Source of the DNA: Bacillota bacterium
Lineage (GTDB): Bacteria > Bacillota > Sulfobacillia > JACIYH01
NCBI GenBank assembly: GCA_014360055.1
Contig: JACIYH010000014.1
Coordinates: 1-47,817, forward strand
Length of the DNA stretch: 47,817 nt
Reading direction: 5' to 3'
Shown here: one piece after another, positions 1-9,400 of the stretch
Numbering within the stretch: position 1 is the first letter of the stretch
Layout of the letters: each line of letters begins with the position of its first letter
Notes under the pieces: model-generated
Told to the model about the DNA's origin: nothing
What the model saw: the letters and a program-made list of their open reading frames with translations, nothing else
Database searches by the model: none
Made by a program: the position numbers and the translations under genes

Positions 1-2
1 GC

Positions 3-1298
3 GTACTGGGCATGATGCTCATGGTCTCCTCCCGCGACCTCTTGATGATCTACCTCGGGCTGGAGCTGGTGTCGCTCTGCTCCTATGTCCTGGCGGGTTA
101 CCTGAAGGAAGACGCCCGCTCGGTGGAGGCGGCCATCAAGTACTTCCTGACCGGGGCGGTCGCCTCGGCCGTGATCCTCTTCGGTATCTCCCTCCTGTAC
201 GGAGCCGCGGGGAGCACTTCCCTGGACGCCATCGCCCGCGCCGCCTCCGGGTCCGTCTCCGCGGGAGCTGCCTCTGCGGGGGTGCTGGGTTATGCGGCGC
301 TGGCCTTCCTGGTGGTGGGGTTTGGGTTCAAGGTGGCGGCTGCCCCCCTGCACATGTGGGCCCCGGACGCCTACGAAGGCGCACCCACGCCCATCACCGC
401 CTTCTTCTCGGTGGGTCCCAAGGCGGCTGCTTTTGCCGCCCTGCTGCGGGTCTTCTTCGCCGGCCTGGGTGACCTGCGCCCGGCCTGGACCCCTGTCTTC
501 GCGGTCCTGGCGGCCCTGAGCATGTTCGTGGGCAACCTGTCGGCCCTGCCCCAGAAGAACATCAAACGCATGATGGCGTACTCGGCCATCGCCCACGCCG
601 GTTACATCCTGGTGGGTCTGGCCGTGGGTACCCCCATGGGGAGTCGGGCGGTGGCCTACTACCTGCTGGCCTACCTATTCGCCAACCTGGGCGCCTTCGC
701 CGTCATCGTGGCCGTCTCCGCCCGCGTTGTCTCCGCCGGGCCCGCCTCGGGGCGGGCCGTCCCGGTAAGCGCAGACCCGGCACGGGGCGAGCAAATCGAG
801 GACTACACCGGCCTGGCCCGGCGCCAGCCGCTCCTGGCCTGGGCCATGGTGATCTACTTCCTCTCCCTGATCGGCATCCCGCCCACGGCCGGCTTCTTCG
901 GCAAGTTCTACCTGTTCTCCGCCGCCCTGGAGCAGGGACAGGTGTGGCTGGCCCTGGTGATCGTGGTCAACAGCGTCATCTCCGTGGGTTATTACTACGG
1001 CGTCGTCCGCCAGATGTTCCTCGTCGGGGAAGCGCCCGACGCGGCCACGGAGGGCGCCGGGCACGCGCAGCCCCACCGTCCGGAGCCTGCCTCTGCAGGG
1101 TCCGCTGCCGCTGCGCCCCCTCCCGCTGTGCCGGGCACGGGGGTAGCCGTTACCGGCGGGCGGCCTGCTGCGGGGGACCGGGTTTGCCCGGCCGTGGTGG
1201 CTGTGGTGGTGGTAACCGCGATTCTCACCCTCGTCATCGGCCTCGGTTTCGAGTACTTCCTGGGCTGGGCTACCGCCGCCACCGCCATCCTTCCCTGA
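3..1298 (+). CDS. nuoN: NADH-quinone oxidoreductase subunit N, 5' truncated
   Basis: This is a proton-pumping membrane subunit of respiratory complex I. The reading frame is open to the left edge, so the true start lies outside; about 100 N-terminal residues are missing compared with a usual length near 480. Antiporter-family motifs are plain: LHMWAPDAYEGAPTPITAFF, the following VGPKAAAFAALLR with its conserved lysine, and ALPQKNIKRMMAYSAIAHAG. About ten hydrophobic helices are visible. Before the last helix there is an Ala/Pro/Gly-rich insert of roughly 45 residues (around 1030-1180) that most NuoN proteins lack. nuoN is normally the last gene of a nuo operon, which fits the absence of further nuo genes downstream. 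Confidence 0.93.
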   Translation, partial: VLGMMLMVSSRDLLMIYLGLELVSLCSYVLAGYLKEDARSVEAAIKYFLTGAVASAVILFGISLLYGAAGSTSLDAIARAASGSVSAGAASAGVLGYAALAFLVVGFGFKVAAAPLHMWAPDAYEGAPTPITAFFSVGPKAAAFAALLRVFFAGLGDLRPAWTPVFAVLAALSMFVGNLSALPQKNIKRMMAYSAIAHAGYILVGLAVGTPMGSRAVAYYLLAYLFANLGAFAVIVAVSARVVSAGPASGRAVPVSADPARGEQIEDYTGLARRQPLLAWAMVIYFLSLIGIPPTAGFFGKFYLFSAALEQGQVWLALVIVVNSVISVGYYYGVVRQMFLVGEAPDAATEGAGHAQPHRPEPASAGSAAAAPPPAVPGTGVAVTGGRPAAGDRVCPAVVAVVVVTAILTLVIGLGFEYFLGWATAATAILP

Positions 1299-1360
1299 GA
1301 GACGCCGATGCCTGCATTGACGGGGCCGGTACCTTACTGCGGCGAGAAGGTACGTTGCGC

Positions 1361-1579
1361 GTGACCGACCGAGAGCGGCTGTTTAGCCTTTGTGACGACC
1401 TCGCCGACATGGCAGTAGCCGGCGAGGAGATTGGGAAGATCGTGGAGCGGATTCTGGCTTCCGGCGATACGGATTCGCTTCTGGAAGAGTTCGGTTCGCT
1501 GGAGGCTGAACTGACCCACATCGCGTGGCACATGCGATCTTTGAGGCGAAACCTCGCCTGGGTGATGAATGCTCGGTGA
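1361..1579 (+). CDS. small hypothetical protein
   Basis: A 72-residue acidic, helix-rich protein that I do not recognise. It starts with GTG in the context MTDRERLFSLCDDLADM, ten bases after a GAGAAGG ribosome-site-like run; a TTG six bases upstream is an alternative. Charged and hydrophobic residues alternate in a pattern suited to a helical bundle (EEIGKIVERILASGDTDSLL then LEAELTHIAWHMRSLRRNL). It lies 62 bp after nuoN on the same strand, so it may be cotranscribed. No membrane segment or known motif is visible. Confidence 0.5.
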   Translation: MTDRERLFSLCDDLADMAVAGEEIGKIVERILASGDTDSLLEEFGSLEAELTHIAWHMRSLRRNLAWVMNAR

Positions 1580-1613
1580 AACGCGACGGCGAATAGCAGG
1601 CCTCAACCGCACC

Positions 1614-1805
1614 CCGGTGCGGCGCCGGAATCGCCGCCAAACCGAGGACTGTACGCCAGGGTCGCCACCCCGGCTGCGGACTATACGCCAGGATCGCCCC
1701 CAGAACTGTGGACTATACGCCGCGATCGCCCCCCGGATTGAGGACTACGCGCCCTGATTGCCACCCCGACCGAGGTCTGTACATCCCGATCACCGCTGGA
1801 CCCCG
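1614..1805. repeat. degenerate 32-bp tandem repeat
   Basis: A 12-base core, GGACTATACGCC and close variants, begins at 1646, 1678, 1710, 1742 and 1774, exactly 32 bp apart each time. The 20 bp between cores are also similar (GATCGCCCCCCGG-like), so the whole unit repeats rather than only the core. A weaker sixth copy starts near 1805. It sits between two convergent genes. The 32-bp period is not a multiple of three, which argues against a coding repeat. Confidence 0.8.
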
Positions 1806-1927
1806 GACCCAAACGGGAGGGACCGCCAACGCAGCGGCACAGGGGGAGCCCCCTACTTGTCGGGACGTCCCCGGAGGTGGGTTCAGTGGCCCCCGGAGGT
1901 GAGCTCGGCGGCGGCGCGGCCGTGGGC

Positions 1928-3595
1928 TCAACGGGGGCGGGGGCGGGAGCCGAGCAGGGCGGAGATGAGCACGGCCAGGCCGAGGAGGGCGACCACCGCG
2001 CCGGCCCCGGCCAGGAAGGCGGGGCTCAGCAGCCAGGCGGGGAGGTGCAGGGCACCGGCGGCGGCTCCTGCCACCACCAGGCCGGTGACCATCACGGCGG
2101 CGCCCAGGAACAGGATGGCCAGGGAGAGACGGGTGGCCAGCCGCTCCACCCGGCGGAGGACTTCCTGGTCCTCCAGGGTGAAGCGGATGCGCAGGGAGTC
2201 GCGGTCCAGCTTGGAGACCACGCGGTCGAGGCGGCGGGGCAGGCGGCGGAACATGGACCACCAGGTGCCCAGGTCCCGGCGGGCCCGGCGCAGGACCGCG
2301 CGGGGCGAGGCGCGCCGGCGCAGGATTTCCTGCGCGGTGGGGCGGGCGATGTCCATCACGCTGATGCCGGGGTCGAGGGTGGTCACCACCGCCTCCAGGG
2401 TGCCCAGGCACTTGCCCAGCAGGGCGAAGGAGGCCGGTACGCGCACCCGGAACTCCCGGGCCAGGTCCAGGGCGTCCCGCACCGCATCCACGGGGTCGAC
2501 GCCACCCATGGGGCGGGAGACGTACTTCTCCACCAGTTGGGCCACGCGGGCGGAGAATGCTTGCTGGTCCAGGTCGCCGGCGGTGCCCAGGTCCAGGGCC
2601 ACCTGCACCATGGTGTCCACGTCGCCTTGGGCGAGGGCGGTCAGCCCTTCCTGGAGCAGGTCCTGCTGGTGGGGGGTGAGGTGCCCCACCTGGCCGAAGT
2701 CCATGAAGAAGATCACTTCCCCGGGGAGGACGGCCAGGTTGCCCGGGTGGGGGTCGGCGTGGAACAGCCCGTGGGCGAAGATCTGCCGCATCATGGCCCG
2801 CACCAGCTTGCGGGTCACTTCCTCGGGGCGGTAACCGGCGCTGCGGAGGGCGTCCAGGTCGGAGATCTTGATGCCGCTTTCGTATTCCAGGGTGAGGACG
2901 CGGCTTGTGGTGAGTTCGGGCAGCACCGCGGGGATGCGCACGTCGGGATCGCCGGCGAAGTTCTGGCCGAAGCGGGTACAGCGTTCCGCCTCCGCCCGGT
3001 AGTCGAGTTCGCCCCGGATGGTGCGGGCGAACTCCCGCACCAGGTCGCGCAGGCCGTAGTGCTTCCCCCAGGCGGTGCGGGCCTCGATGAGAGCGGCCGT
3101 CTCCTCCAGTATGGCCAGGTCGGCTTCCACCCGCTCCTCGATTCCCCACCGCTGCACCTTCACGGCCACCGGCCTGCCCTCCCGCGTTACCGCCAGGTGC
3201 ACCTGCCCGATGGAGGCGGCGGCCAGGGGCTCGGGGGTGAAGGAGGCGAATAGCTCTTCCAGGGGCCGGCCCAGCTCCCCCTCGATGACCTCCCTTACCC
3301 GGGAAAAGGGCATGGGCGGGGCCTGATCCTGGAGGGCCTCCAGGTCGCGGATCACGTCGGCGGGCAGGAGGTCCCGGCGCGTGCTCAGCGCCTGACCCAG
3401 ATTGATGAAAGTGGGCCCCAATTCCTCCAGGGCCGCCCGCAGGTGGTACCCCCGCGTGGCGGAACGGCGCCGGGCCCGCGGCACCAGGTGGGAGAGGCCG
3501 GCCTCCACAAGGAGAAATCCCAGGCCATGCCGCAACATGACCTGGGATATCTCCCTCAGCCTGGCCAACTGCGCGCGCCGCGTGGCCACCTTCAT
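1928..3595 (-). CDS. ABC1/UbiB-family atypical kinase
   Basis: A 555-residue protein of the ABC1/ADCK/UbiB family, membrane-linked ATPases or kinases that support isoprenoid-quinone biosynthesis in other bacteria. In order: the family QxxQ-type motif as FINLGQALSTRRDLLP, the Ala-rich loop AAASIGQVH, the lysine in VAVKVQ, the glutamate in LDYRAEAE, the catalytic FHADPHPGNL and the metal-binding FMDFGQ. Two hydrophobic helices end the protein. ATG at 3595 shares its A with the stop of the upstream phasin-like gene (TGATG), so translation is probably coupled; a TTG lies one codon earlier. It is the last gene of the degV-led minus-strand operon. No ubi or men gene is in view, so a quinone role is inferred from the family only. 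Confidence 0.9.
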   Translation of the reverse strand: MKVATRRAQLARLREISQVMLRHGLGFLLVEAGLSHLVPRARRRSATRGYHLRAALEELGPTFINLGQALSTRRDLLPADVIRDLEALQDQAPPMPFSRVREVIEGELGRPLEELFASFTPEPLAAASIGQVHLAVTREGRPVAVKVQRWGIEERVEADLAILEETAALIEARTAWGKHYGLRDLVREFARTIRGELDYRAEAERCTRFGQNFAGDPDVRIPAVLPELTTSRVLTLEYESGIKISDLDALRSAGYRPEEVTRKLVRAMMRQIFAHGLFHADPHPGNLAVLPGEVIFFMDFGQVGHLTPHQQDLLQEGLTALAQGDVDTMVQVALDLGTAGDLDQQAFSARVAQLVEKYVSRPMGGVDPVDAVRDALDLAREFRVRVPASFALLGKCLGTLEAVVTTLDPGISVMDIARPTAQEILRRRASPRAVLRRARRDLGTWWSMFRRLPRRLDRVVSKLDRDSLRIRFTLEDQEVLRRVERLATRLSLAILFLGAAVMVTGLVVAGAAAGALHLPAWLLSPAFLAGAGAVVALLGLAVLISALLGSRPRPR

Positions 3596-3891
3596 CAACT
3601 TTCTTTCCTGAGTGCCTTCTCCAGGGCGGCGATGCGGGTTTCCAGCCGCTCGAGGTCGGCCCGGGTGGGCAGGCCCGCCCGTAACTGCTCGAGGTCGGCC
3701 CGGGTGGCGAGGCGCAGCCGCCGGCCGCGCTCGGCCAGCCGGTTCAAGCGGCCGGTCACCTCCTGGCGGCGCTGGCCGCCCCGGTCGGTGAGTTGGTCGG
3801 TCAGCTTGCGGGCGGCTTCCAGGGCGTAGTCGGCCGCCCCCAGGGCCAGGTCGGCTGCCTTGCGGGCCGCTTCGCTGATGCTCTCGCTCAT
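3595..3891 (-). CDS. phasin-like coiled-coil protein
   Basis: A 98-residue protein resembling the small phasin-like PHA-synthesis regulators (COG3937 type) often found beside UbiB-family genes in Bacillota. The N-terminal half is an Ala-rich amphipathic helix (ARKAADLALGAADYALEAARK); the middle has the LTDQLTDRGGQRRQEV pattern of the group; the C-terminal third repeats TRADLEQL / TRADLERLETRIAALEKAL, a clear coiled coil. ATG at 3891 follows GGAGGCGAGACCTG. An identical ribosome-site and start block is duplicated 50 bp upstream. No polyhydroxyalkanoate gene is in the window, so its actual partner is unknown. Confidence 0.65.
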   Translation of the reverse strand: MSESISEAARKAADLALGAADYALEAARKLTDQLTDRGGQRRQEVTGRLNRLAERGRRLRLATRADLEQLRAGLPTRADLERLETRIAALEKALRKES

Positions 3892-3962
3892 CAGGTCTCG
3901 CCTCCGTGGGCGGGTCAGCCGCTGCTGCGGCTGTCGCTCATCAGGTCTCGCCTCCGTGGGCG
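3884..3962 (-). repeat. 29-bp direct repeat duplicating a ribosome site and start codon
   Basis: The same 29 bases occur at 3884-3912 and 3934-3962. On the minus strand each copy contains a GGAGG ribosome site followed by ATGAGCGA. The downstream copy starts the phasin-like gene at 3891. The upstream copy starts an 8-codon mini-gene, MSDSRSSG, at 3941-3915, whose ATG overlaps the stop of the radical SAM gene. The layout suggests a 50-bp tandem duplication whose spacer diverged. Confidence 0.85.
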
Positions 3963-5464
3963 ACGGCCACCCGCTCGTCCTCTTCCTCCCCGTGCTCCGC
4001 GCAGGCGGTGCAACCCTCGGGTGCCGTGGCAACGCAGGCTGCACGGGCTACGGAGGGGCTGGCTGCGGGGGTTGGGGCGGCACCGCGGGCGCGGGCCCGC
4101 TCTTCCAGGCGCTGCTGGATGAGGGCGGCCCGCTCCGCCCAGCGGTGGGATACGTCGTCGAGGTGGGAGGCGATGGGGTCCTGCAGCACCGTCTCGGCAC
4201 CAGGGTGGGTGGGATGGGCACCCGATTCCGCCACGATCTCCCGCAGGGCCTGCGGGTTGTCGATGATGGGGCAGGGGAGGAGGTAGTTGGAGTTGAAGGG
4301 CTGCCGCTTCTGATACGCGCGGAAGAGCGGGTTCCCGAGCACCTCGCGCAGGCTCTTGTCCTTGATGTTGTCTACGGAGAAGTGGGCGAAGGCGCAGGGC
4401 TCCACGTCTCCCGATGCGGTGATGTGGAAGTAGCGGCGTCCCCCGGCGATGCATCCCAGGGTGAGGTAGCCGTCGTTCCAGAAGTCCGCCATGAGATAGG
4501 GCTTGGTGGTGCGGATCTCCCGCACCCTCCAGACCAAGTATTCCCGCTGCTCGGGGGTGACCATCAGGTTGACGTCGGGGTCCCGCCCGATGGGGATGTA
4601 GTGGAAGCTCCAGCCGAAGAAAGCGCCCTTCCCGATGAGCCAGTCGATAAAGGCGTCGGAGGTGATTTCCTCCACGTTGTGGCGGGTGATGGTCACGGAG
4701 GTACCGAAAATCAGCTTGCGCTCCTTCAGCCGGTCCATGGCCGCCGAGATTTTGTCGAACACACCCGGCCCGCGCCGGGCGTCCGTGCTCTGGCGGAACC
4801 CCTCCAGGCTGAAGCAGGGGACGAAGTTGCCGACTTCCAGGATGCGGTCCGCCACCCGGTCATCTATCAGGGTGCCGTTGGTGAAGGCCATGAAGGCCAC
4901 GTCCTGGTGCTTGGCAAACAGGTCGAAGAGGCGTTTGTAGACGAGCGGTTCGCCCCCCGACATCACGATCCAGTAGATGCCGAGGTCCTTGGCCTCGGTG
5001 ACGATGCGATCCAGGAGGTCGAAATCCATGGTGTGGTGCTGGGCATACTCCCCCGCCCAGCAGCCGGCGCAGCGGAGATTGCATGCCTCGGTGGGGTCGA
5101 CCAGGATGAAGTTGGGGATGCCGTGCCCTAGCTTGGCCGCCAGGGCGTGCTGGGCGGGCACCCCGAAGAGGATGTTGTTCACGAACCAGTTGAAAACCAC
5201 GCCCCGGTGCTGGTTGGGGTGTACTTCCAGGGCCAGCCGGCGCACGAACTCCATCATGGCCGGGTTCCGCCGGAGGGTCTCCGCTATGTCCTCAATCTGG
5301 CGGCGGTGAACCTCCATGATGGCCAGTCTGGTACCCCATGACAGGATGGTTTTCACCGCTTGATCGGGATCCCGGCGCATGTAACCCGTCAGCCACTCCA
5401 TGGCCCGGCGGGCAGCATAGCGCTTGGCGCGCGTAGTCAGAGTTGCCCGGGCCGGTGTACTCAT
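3941..5464 (-). CDS. radical SAM protein with SPASM-like C-terminal region
   Basis: A 507-residue radical S-adenosylmethionine enzyme. The [4Fe-4S] motif CxxxCxxC is in EACNLRCAGCWAGEY at about residues 130-145, followed by the SAM-binding VMSGGEPLVYK. Downstream cysteines in LGCIAGG and EPCAFAHFSVDNIKDKSL resemble a SPASM-type auxiliary-cluster region, where substrates are often peptides or proteins. About 100 N-terminal residues precede the core, and the last 40 are Ala/Glu-rich with several cysteines. ATG at 5464 has GGAGG eight bases upstream. It lies 16 bp after degV and overlaps the mini-gene at 3941. The substrate is unknown; no small precursor-peptide gene other than the 8-codon mini-gene is visible. 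Confidence 0.85.
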   Translation of the reverse strand: MSTPARATLTTRAKRYAARRAMEWLTGYMRRDPDQAVKTILSWGTRLAIMEVHRRQIEDIAETLRRNPAMMEFVRRLALEVHPNQHRGVVFNWFVNNILFGVPAQHALAAKLGHGIPNFILVDPTEACNLRCAGCWAGEYAQHHTMDFDLLDRIVTEAKDLGIYWIVMSGGEPLVYKRLFDLFAKHQDVAFMAFTNGTLIDDRVADRILEVGNFVPCFSLEGFRQSTDARRGPGVFDKISAAMDRLKERKLIFGTSVTITRHNVEEITSDAFIDWLIGKGAFFGWSFHYIPIGRDPDVNLMVTPEQREYLVWRVREIRTTKPYLMADFWNDGYLTLGCIAGGRRYFHITASGDVEPCAFAHFSVDNIKDKSLREVLGNPLFRAYQKRQPFNSNYLLPCPIIDNPQALREIVAESGAHPTHPGAETVLQDPIASHLDDVSHRWAERAALIQQRLEERARARGAAPTPAASPSVARAACVATAPEGCTACAEHGEEEDERVAVAHGGET

Positions 5465-5480
5465 GACCGTCGCCTCCTCG

Positions 5481-6332
5481 TCAATCTTGGTAGTAAGCGA
5501 CTCCCAGGGCCCCCGGACCCGCATAGGTGCCCAGGACGGGGGTTAGCCCCGAGATGATGAGTTCCTCGGGCTGAAAGCGCTTTCTCACCTCCTCGGCCAG
5601 ATCGGCGGCTTCCTGTGGTGAAGTGGCGTGGATGATCCCGGCGTGGAGGGGACGATCGCGTTTGATCTCCGCCCCCAGGCGATCGAGGATGAACTCCACT
5701 GCCTTGGCCCGTGTCCGCAGGCGTGCCACCGGCGCCACCTCACCGCCGTCGAGGGTAATCACCGGCTTGATCTGGAGGACTGCCCCCGCCCAGGCCGCGG
5801 CCCGGCCGATGCGTCCGCCCCGGCGGAGGTACTCCAGCGTGTCCAGGGTGGCATAGAGGCGGCACCTGCCCGCCACCTCCCGGGCGGCTGCCGCCGCTTC
5901 TTCCAGGCTCGCCCCCCGGTCGGCGGCGCGGGAGGCCGCCAGGGCGGCAAAGGTCTGGGGCACCGAGGCGCTCAGGGAGTCCACCACTTCTACCGGGACC
6001 CGATTGAATTCCCGGGCGGCCTGTACGGCCGACGCGTATGTACCGCTCAGCTTGTGACTCAGGGTGACCACCAGGATTCCCGCCGTGTCACCCTCCCCTG
6101 CCAGCCGGTCGAAGACCTCGAGGAACTCCGCCACCGACGGCTGGGAGGTCTTGGGCAGGTCCGCGGCCGAGGGCAGCCGCCGGTAGAACTCCTCCGCCGT
6201 CATGTCCACGCCGTCACGGAACGCTTCCTCTCCGAAACGCACCGTCAGGGGGATGACCTCGATTCCGTGCTCTTGGGCCAGGTCAGCGGGAATGCCGGAA
6301 CAGCTATCGGTCGCCACCCTAACTTTCCCCAC
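5481..6332 (-). CDS. DegV-family fatty-acid-binding protein
   Basis: A 283-residue DegV (EDD-fold) protein. This family (FakB in Gram-positive bacteria) binds a fatty acid and presents it to a fatty-acid kinase. The family opening VRVATDSCSGIPADLAQEHG is present, with the LSHKLSGTYASA loop, the EVVDSLSAS strand and the GGRIGR and LQIKPVITL blocks. GTG at 6332 was chosen because it follows AGGGGGAGAA and places the family N-terminus correctly. An ATG further upstream would lie inside the promoter -10 box and is unlikely. It is the first gene of the four-gene minus-strand operon. A FakA kinase is not in view. Confidence 0.9.
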   Translation of the reverse strand: MGKVRVATDSCSGIPADLAQEHGIEVIPLTVRFGEEAFRDGVDMTAEEFYRRLPSAADLPKTSQPSVAEFLEVFDRLAGEGDTAGILVVTLSHKLSGTYASAVQAAREFNRVPVEVVDSLSASVPQTFAALAASRAADRGASLEEAAAAAREVAGRCRLYATLDTLEYLRRGGRIGRAAAWAGAVLQIKPVITLDGGEVAPVARLRTRAKAVEFILDRLGAEIKRDRPLHAGIIHATSPQEAADLAEEVRKRFQPEELIISGLTPVLGTYAGPGALGVAYYQD

Positions 6333-6384
6333 GGTTCTCCCCCTTACTCTCTCTATCCCAAAAGACCCAATTTTTCCTGGGGCC

Positions 6385-6413
6385 ATGATATCTCCGCAGG
6401 AAGCCGGTGTCAA
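6385..6413 (-). promoter_or_regulatory. promoter of the degV operon
   Basis: On the minus strand TTGACA (6413-6408) is followed after exactly 17 bp by TATCAT (6390-6385), a near-consensus sigma-A promoter. The expected start near 6378 leaves a leader of about 45 bases to the degV GTG. Confidence 0.8.
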
Positions 6414-6424
6414 GGTGCGACCGG

Positions 6425-6453
6425 TGGAAGCAAGTGGTGGCCGGGGGTATAAT
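6425..6453 (+). promoter_or_regulatory. possible promoter of the RND efflux gene
   Basis: A perfect TATAAT lies at 6448-6453, with only a weak -35 (TGGAAG) 17 bp before it. Transcription would begin near 6460, leaving a very short leader ahead of the GTG start at 6477. It is divergent from, and next to, the degV promoter. Confidence 0.45.
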
Positions 6454-6476
6454 GACGCAGGATGGGGGGCGAGGAC

Positions 6477-9400
6477 GTGAAGCTGTGGGAACACTCGGTA
6501 CGCCGACCGGTAGCCACCACCATGCTGGTGCTGGCGGTGATCCTCCTCGGGGTGGTGGCGCTCACCAACCTGAGGCTGGAATTGCTGCCACGCCTGAATG
6601 CGCCCGTGGTGGCAGCCATCACGTCGTACCCGGGAGCGTCGGCCCGGGAGGTTTCTTCTCTGGTGACGGAGCCCATCGAGGCGGCCGCGGCTACCACTCC
6701 GGGCGTCACGGACTGCCGCTCCATTTCCCAGGAAGGCGTCTCCGTGGTGATCCTCGAGTTCACCTGGGGCACGGACATGGCCGAGGCGAGGGCCAACGTG
6801 GCCGAGCGGGTGGACCAGGTGAACCTGCCCGAGGGCGCCCGGCGCCCCTTCCTGGTAAAGTTCGACCCCACCCTTATGCCCGTGATGTCACTCACCGTGG
6901 CAACGGAGGGGGACCTGGGGGAAACCACCACCTTTGCCCGCGAGGTGCTCAAGCCCCGCCTGGAGAGCATCGACGGGGTGGCCGCAGTGGAGGTGTTCGG
7001 GAGCAGCGAGCCGGAGGTGCGGGTGAGCCTGGACCCCGGGGACCTGGAACGTTACGGCCTCACCCAGGAGCAGGTGGCAAACGTGATCCGGGCTTCCAAC
7101 CTGGACTGGCCCCTCGGTTCGGTGCGCCAGGATGGGCGAGAACTGGGGGTGCGCCTGTCGGGGCGCCTGCAGGACCTCGATGACCTCCGCGATCTGGTGG
7201 TGGGGTACCAGCCCGTGATTGCCGCCCCGCGCACCGGTGCAGCCGGGTCGGCGTCTTCCGCCGGGGTGGTGCCGGCATCCTCGCCCCAGGCCCGGCAGCA
7301 GGCCCCGGGGTCCGCGCGGGCGGTCAGCCCGCCCGCCTTACGGCCCATCAGGCTGGGGGATGTGGCCCGGGTGGAGCGTGCTTTTGCCCCTTCCACCTCG
7401 ATTTCCCGCACCGGCGGCAACCCCAGCGTGGAGCTATCTATCCAGAAGGAAGGAGACGCCAACACGGTCCAGGTGGCCCGGCGCCTGCGGGAGGAACTGG
7501 ACGCCATCCGGAGGGACTACCCAGAGGCCAAGATCTTCGTGGCCATGGACCAGGCCCGCATCATCGAGATGTTCCTGGGTACCCTGCGGGAAAACCTGCT
7601 CATCGGCGGCGCCCTGGCAGTCCTGGTACTGTTCCTGTTCCTGCGCCACCTGGCCAGCACCTTTGCCATCGCCGTGGCCATCCCCTTCTCGGTGGTGGCC
7701 ACCTTCGTGCTTCTGCACTTCTCCGGCCTCACCCTCAACATCATGACCCTGGGCGGCCTGGCCCTGGGGGTGGGGATGCTGGTCGACAATGCCATCGTGG
7801 TCATCGAGAGCGTCTTCCGCCACCTGGAGCGCGGTGAGGACCCGCGGCGGGCGGCCGTCACGGGGACGTCCGAGGTGGCCATGGCCATCACCGCCTCCAC
7901 CCTCACCACCCTGGCGGTGTTCCTGCCCGTGGTGTTCGTGGGCGGCATCACGGGGCACCTGTTCCGCGAACTGGCGGTCACGGTCAGCTTTGCCCTGGCC
8001 TCCAGCCTGGTGGTGGCGGTGACGCTGGTCCCGGCAATGGCTGCGCACCTCTTCCGCATGCGAGGGCGGCGCAGCCGGGCCCGCGAGGGTGCCTATGCAC
8101 GCACTCTACGCTGGTGCCTGCGTCACCGCCTCCTGATCATCGCCGTGGTCCTGCTGGCCCTGGGCGGGGCCGGTTACCTGGCCACTCACATCGGTACCGA
8201 GTTCCTCCCGGTGACGGACGAAGGGGCCTTCAGCATTGACATAGCCATGCCCGCCGGGACCGATCTGGGAGCCACCAGTGCCAAGGCGGCGGAGGTGGAG
8301 CGCATCCTGGACGGCTTTCCCGAGGTGGACCTGTACACCACCACGGTGGGGGCCGGTGAGGGCTTCGGGGTGGTGGCCCGGGGCGTGACCGGCGGGACCT
8401 CGGTGGCTCAGATCCTGGTCAACCTGGTCCCCGAGGAGGAACGGGACGCCACCACCGCCCAGGTCATGGAGCGGGTGAGGGAGCGCGTGCAGGCCATCCG
8501 GGGCCCGGCCCAGATCACCTTCAACCTGCAATCCTTCGCCAGCGGCGCCAGCGGGATGGCCTGGAACAGCCTCCAGGTATACGTGAAGAGCCTCGATCCG
8601 GCGTTGCTCCCGGATGCTGCGGACCGGGTGGTGGCGGCCCTGCGAGACGTGGAGGGCCTCCGCAACCTGGCGTGCAACCTCGAGGAGGCCAAGCCCGAAC
8701 TGGAGGTTACCGTGGACCGCGACAAGGCCCTGGCGCGCGGGCTGACCCCGGCCCAGGTGGCCATGGCGGTGAGCAACGCCGTCGAAGGGCAGACGGTCAC
8801 CCGGGTGGAGTTCGATTCCCGGTCCCTGCCCGTGCGCGTGTGTCAGGACTTCGGTGAGTTCCCCGCCCCGCGGGACGTGGAGTCGCTGCGCATCCCCACC
8901 GCGTCCGGCCAGGTAGTGAGGCTGGGGGATGTGGCCACCCTTACCGAGGCGCGGGGCCCGGTGAGCGTGACCCGGGCCGGTCAGCGGCCTTCTGCCCTCA
9001 TCACCGCCCAGGTGGAAGGACGCGACCTGGGAAGCGCCACCGCCGACGTGAGAACCGCCCTGGACGGCCTGGACCTTCCCCCGGGGGTGACCGTGGAGAT
9101 CGGCGGTGCCTCCGCCATGATGGAGGAGGGTTTTGCCGGGCTGAACCTGGCCCTGGCCCTTTCCGTGGTGCTGGTCTACATGGTGATGGCCACCCAGTTT
9201 GAGTCCCTGCTGCACCCGCTGGTCATCATGTTTACCTTGCCGCTGGCCTTTGTGGGAGTGGTGCTGACCCTGTACCTTACCGGGACCTCCCTGGGCATAA
9301 CGGCCTACATCGGTGGCATCGTACTGGCGGGCATCGTGGTCAACAACGGCATCGTCATGGTGGACTACATCAACCAGCTGCGGCGCCAGGGGCTGGAAAC

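Noticed and set aside
1614-1805. 32-bp repeat considered as a CRISPR array
   Set aside because: The spacers resemble each other as much as the cores do, the conserved core is only 12 bp, and no cas gene is present.
1713-3253. Long open frames opposite or alongside the UbiB-family gene (over 450 codons)
   Set aside because: Arg/Pro/Gly-rich translations with no domain or ribosome site; they shadow a well-conserved gene in high-GC DNA.
3915-3941. Mini-gene MSDSRSSG as a genuine radical SAM peptide precursor
   Set aside because: Only eight residues and explained by the 29-bp duplication; kept as a remote possibility, not annotated as a gene.
6332-6386. Upstream ATG as the degV start
   Set aside because: It overlaps the -10 box of a near-consensus promoter, so it would not be transcribed; family alignment also favours GTG 6332.
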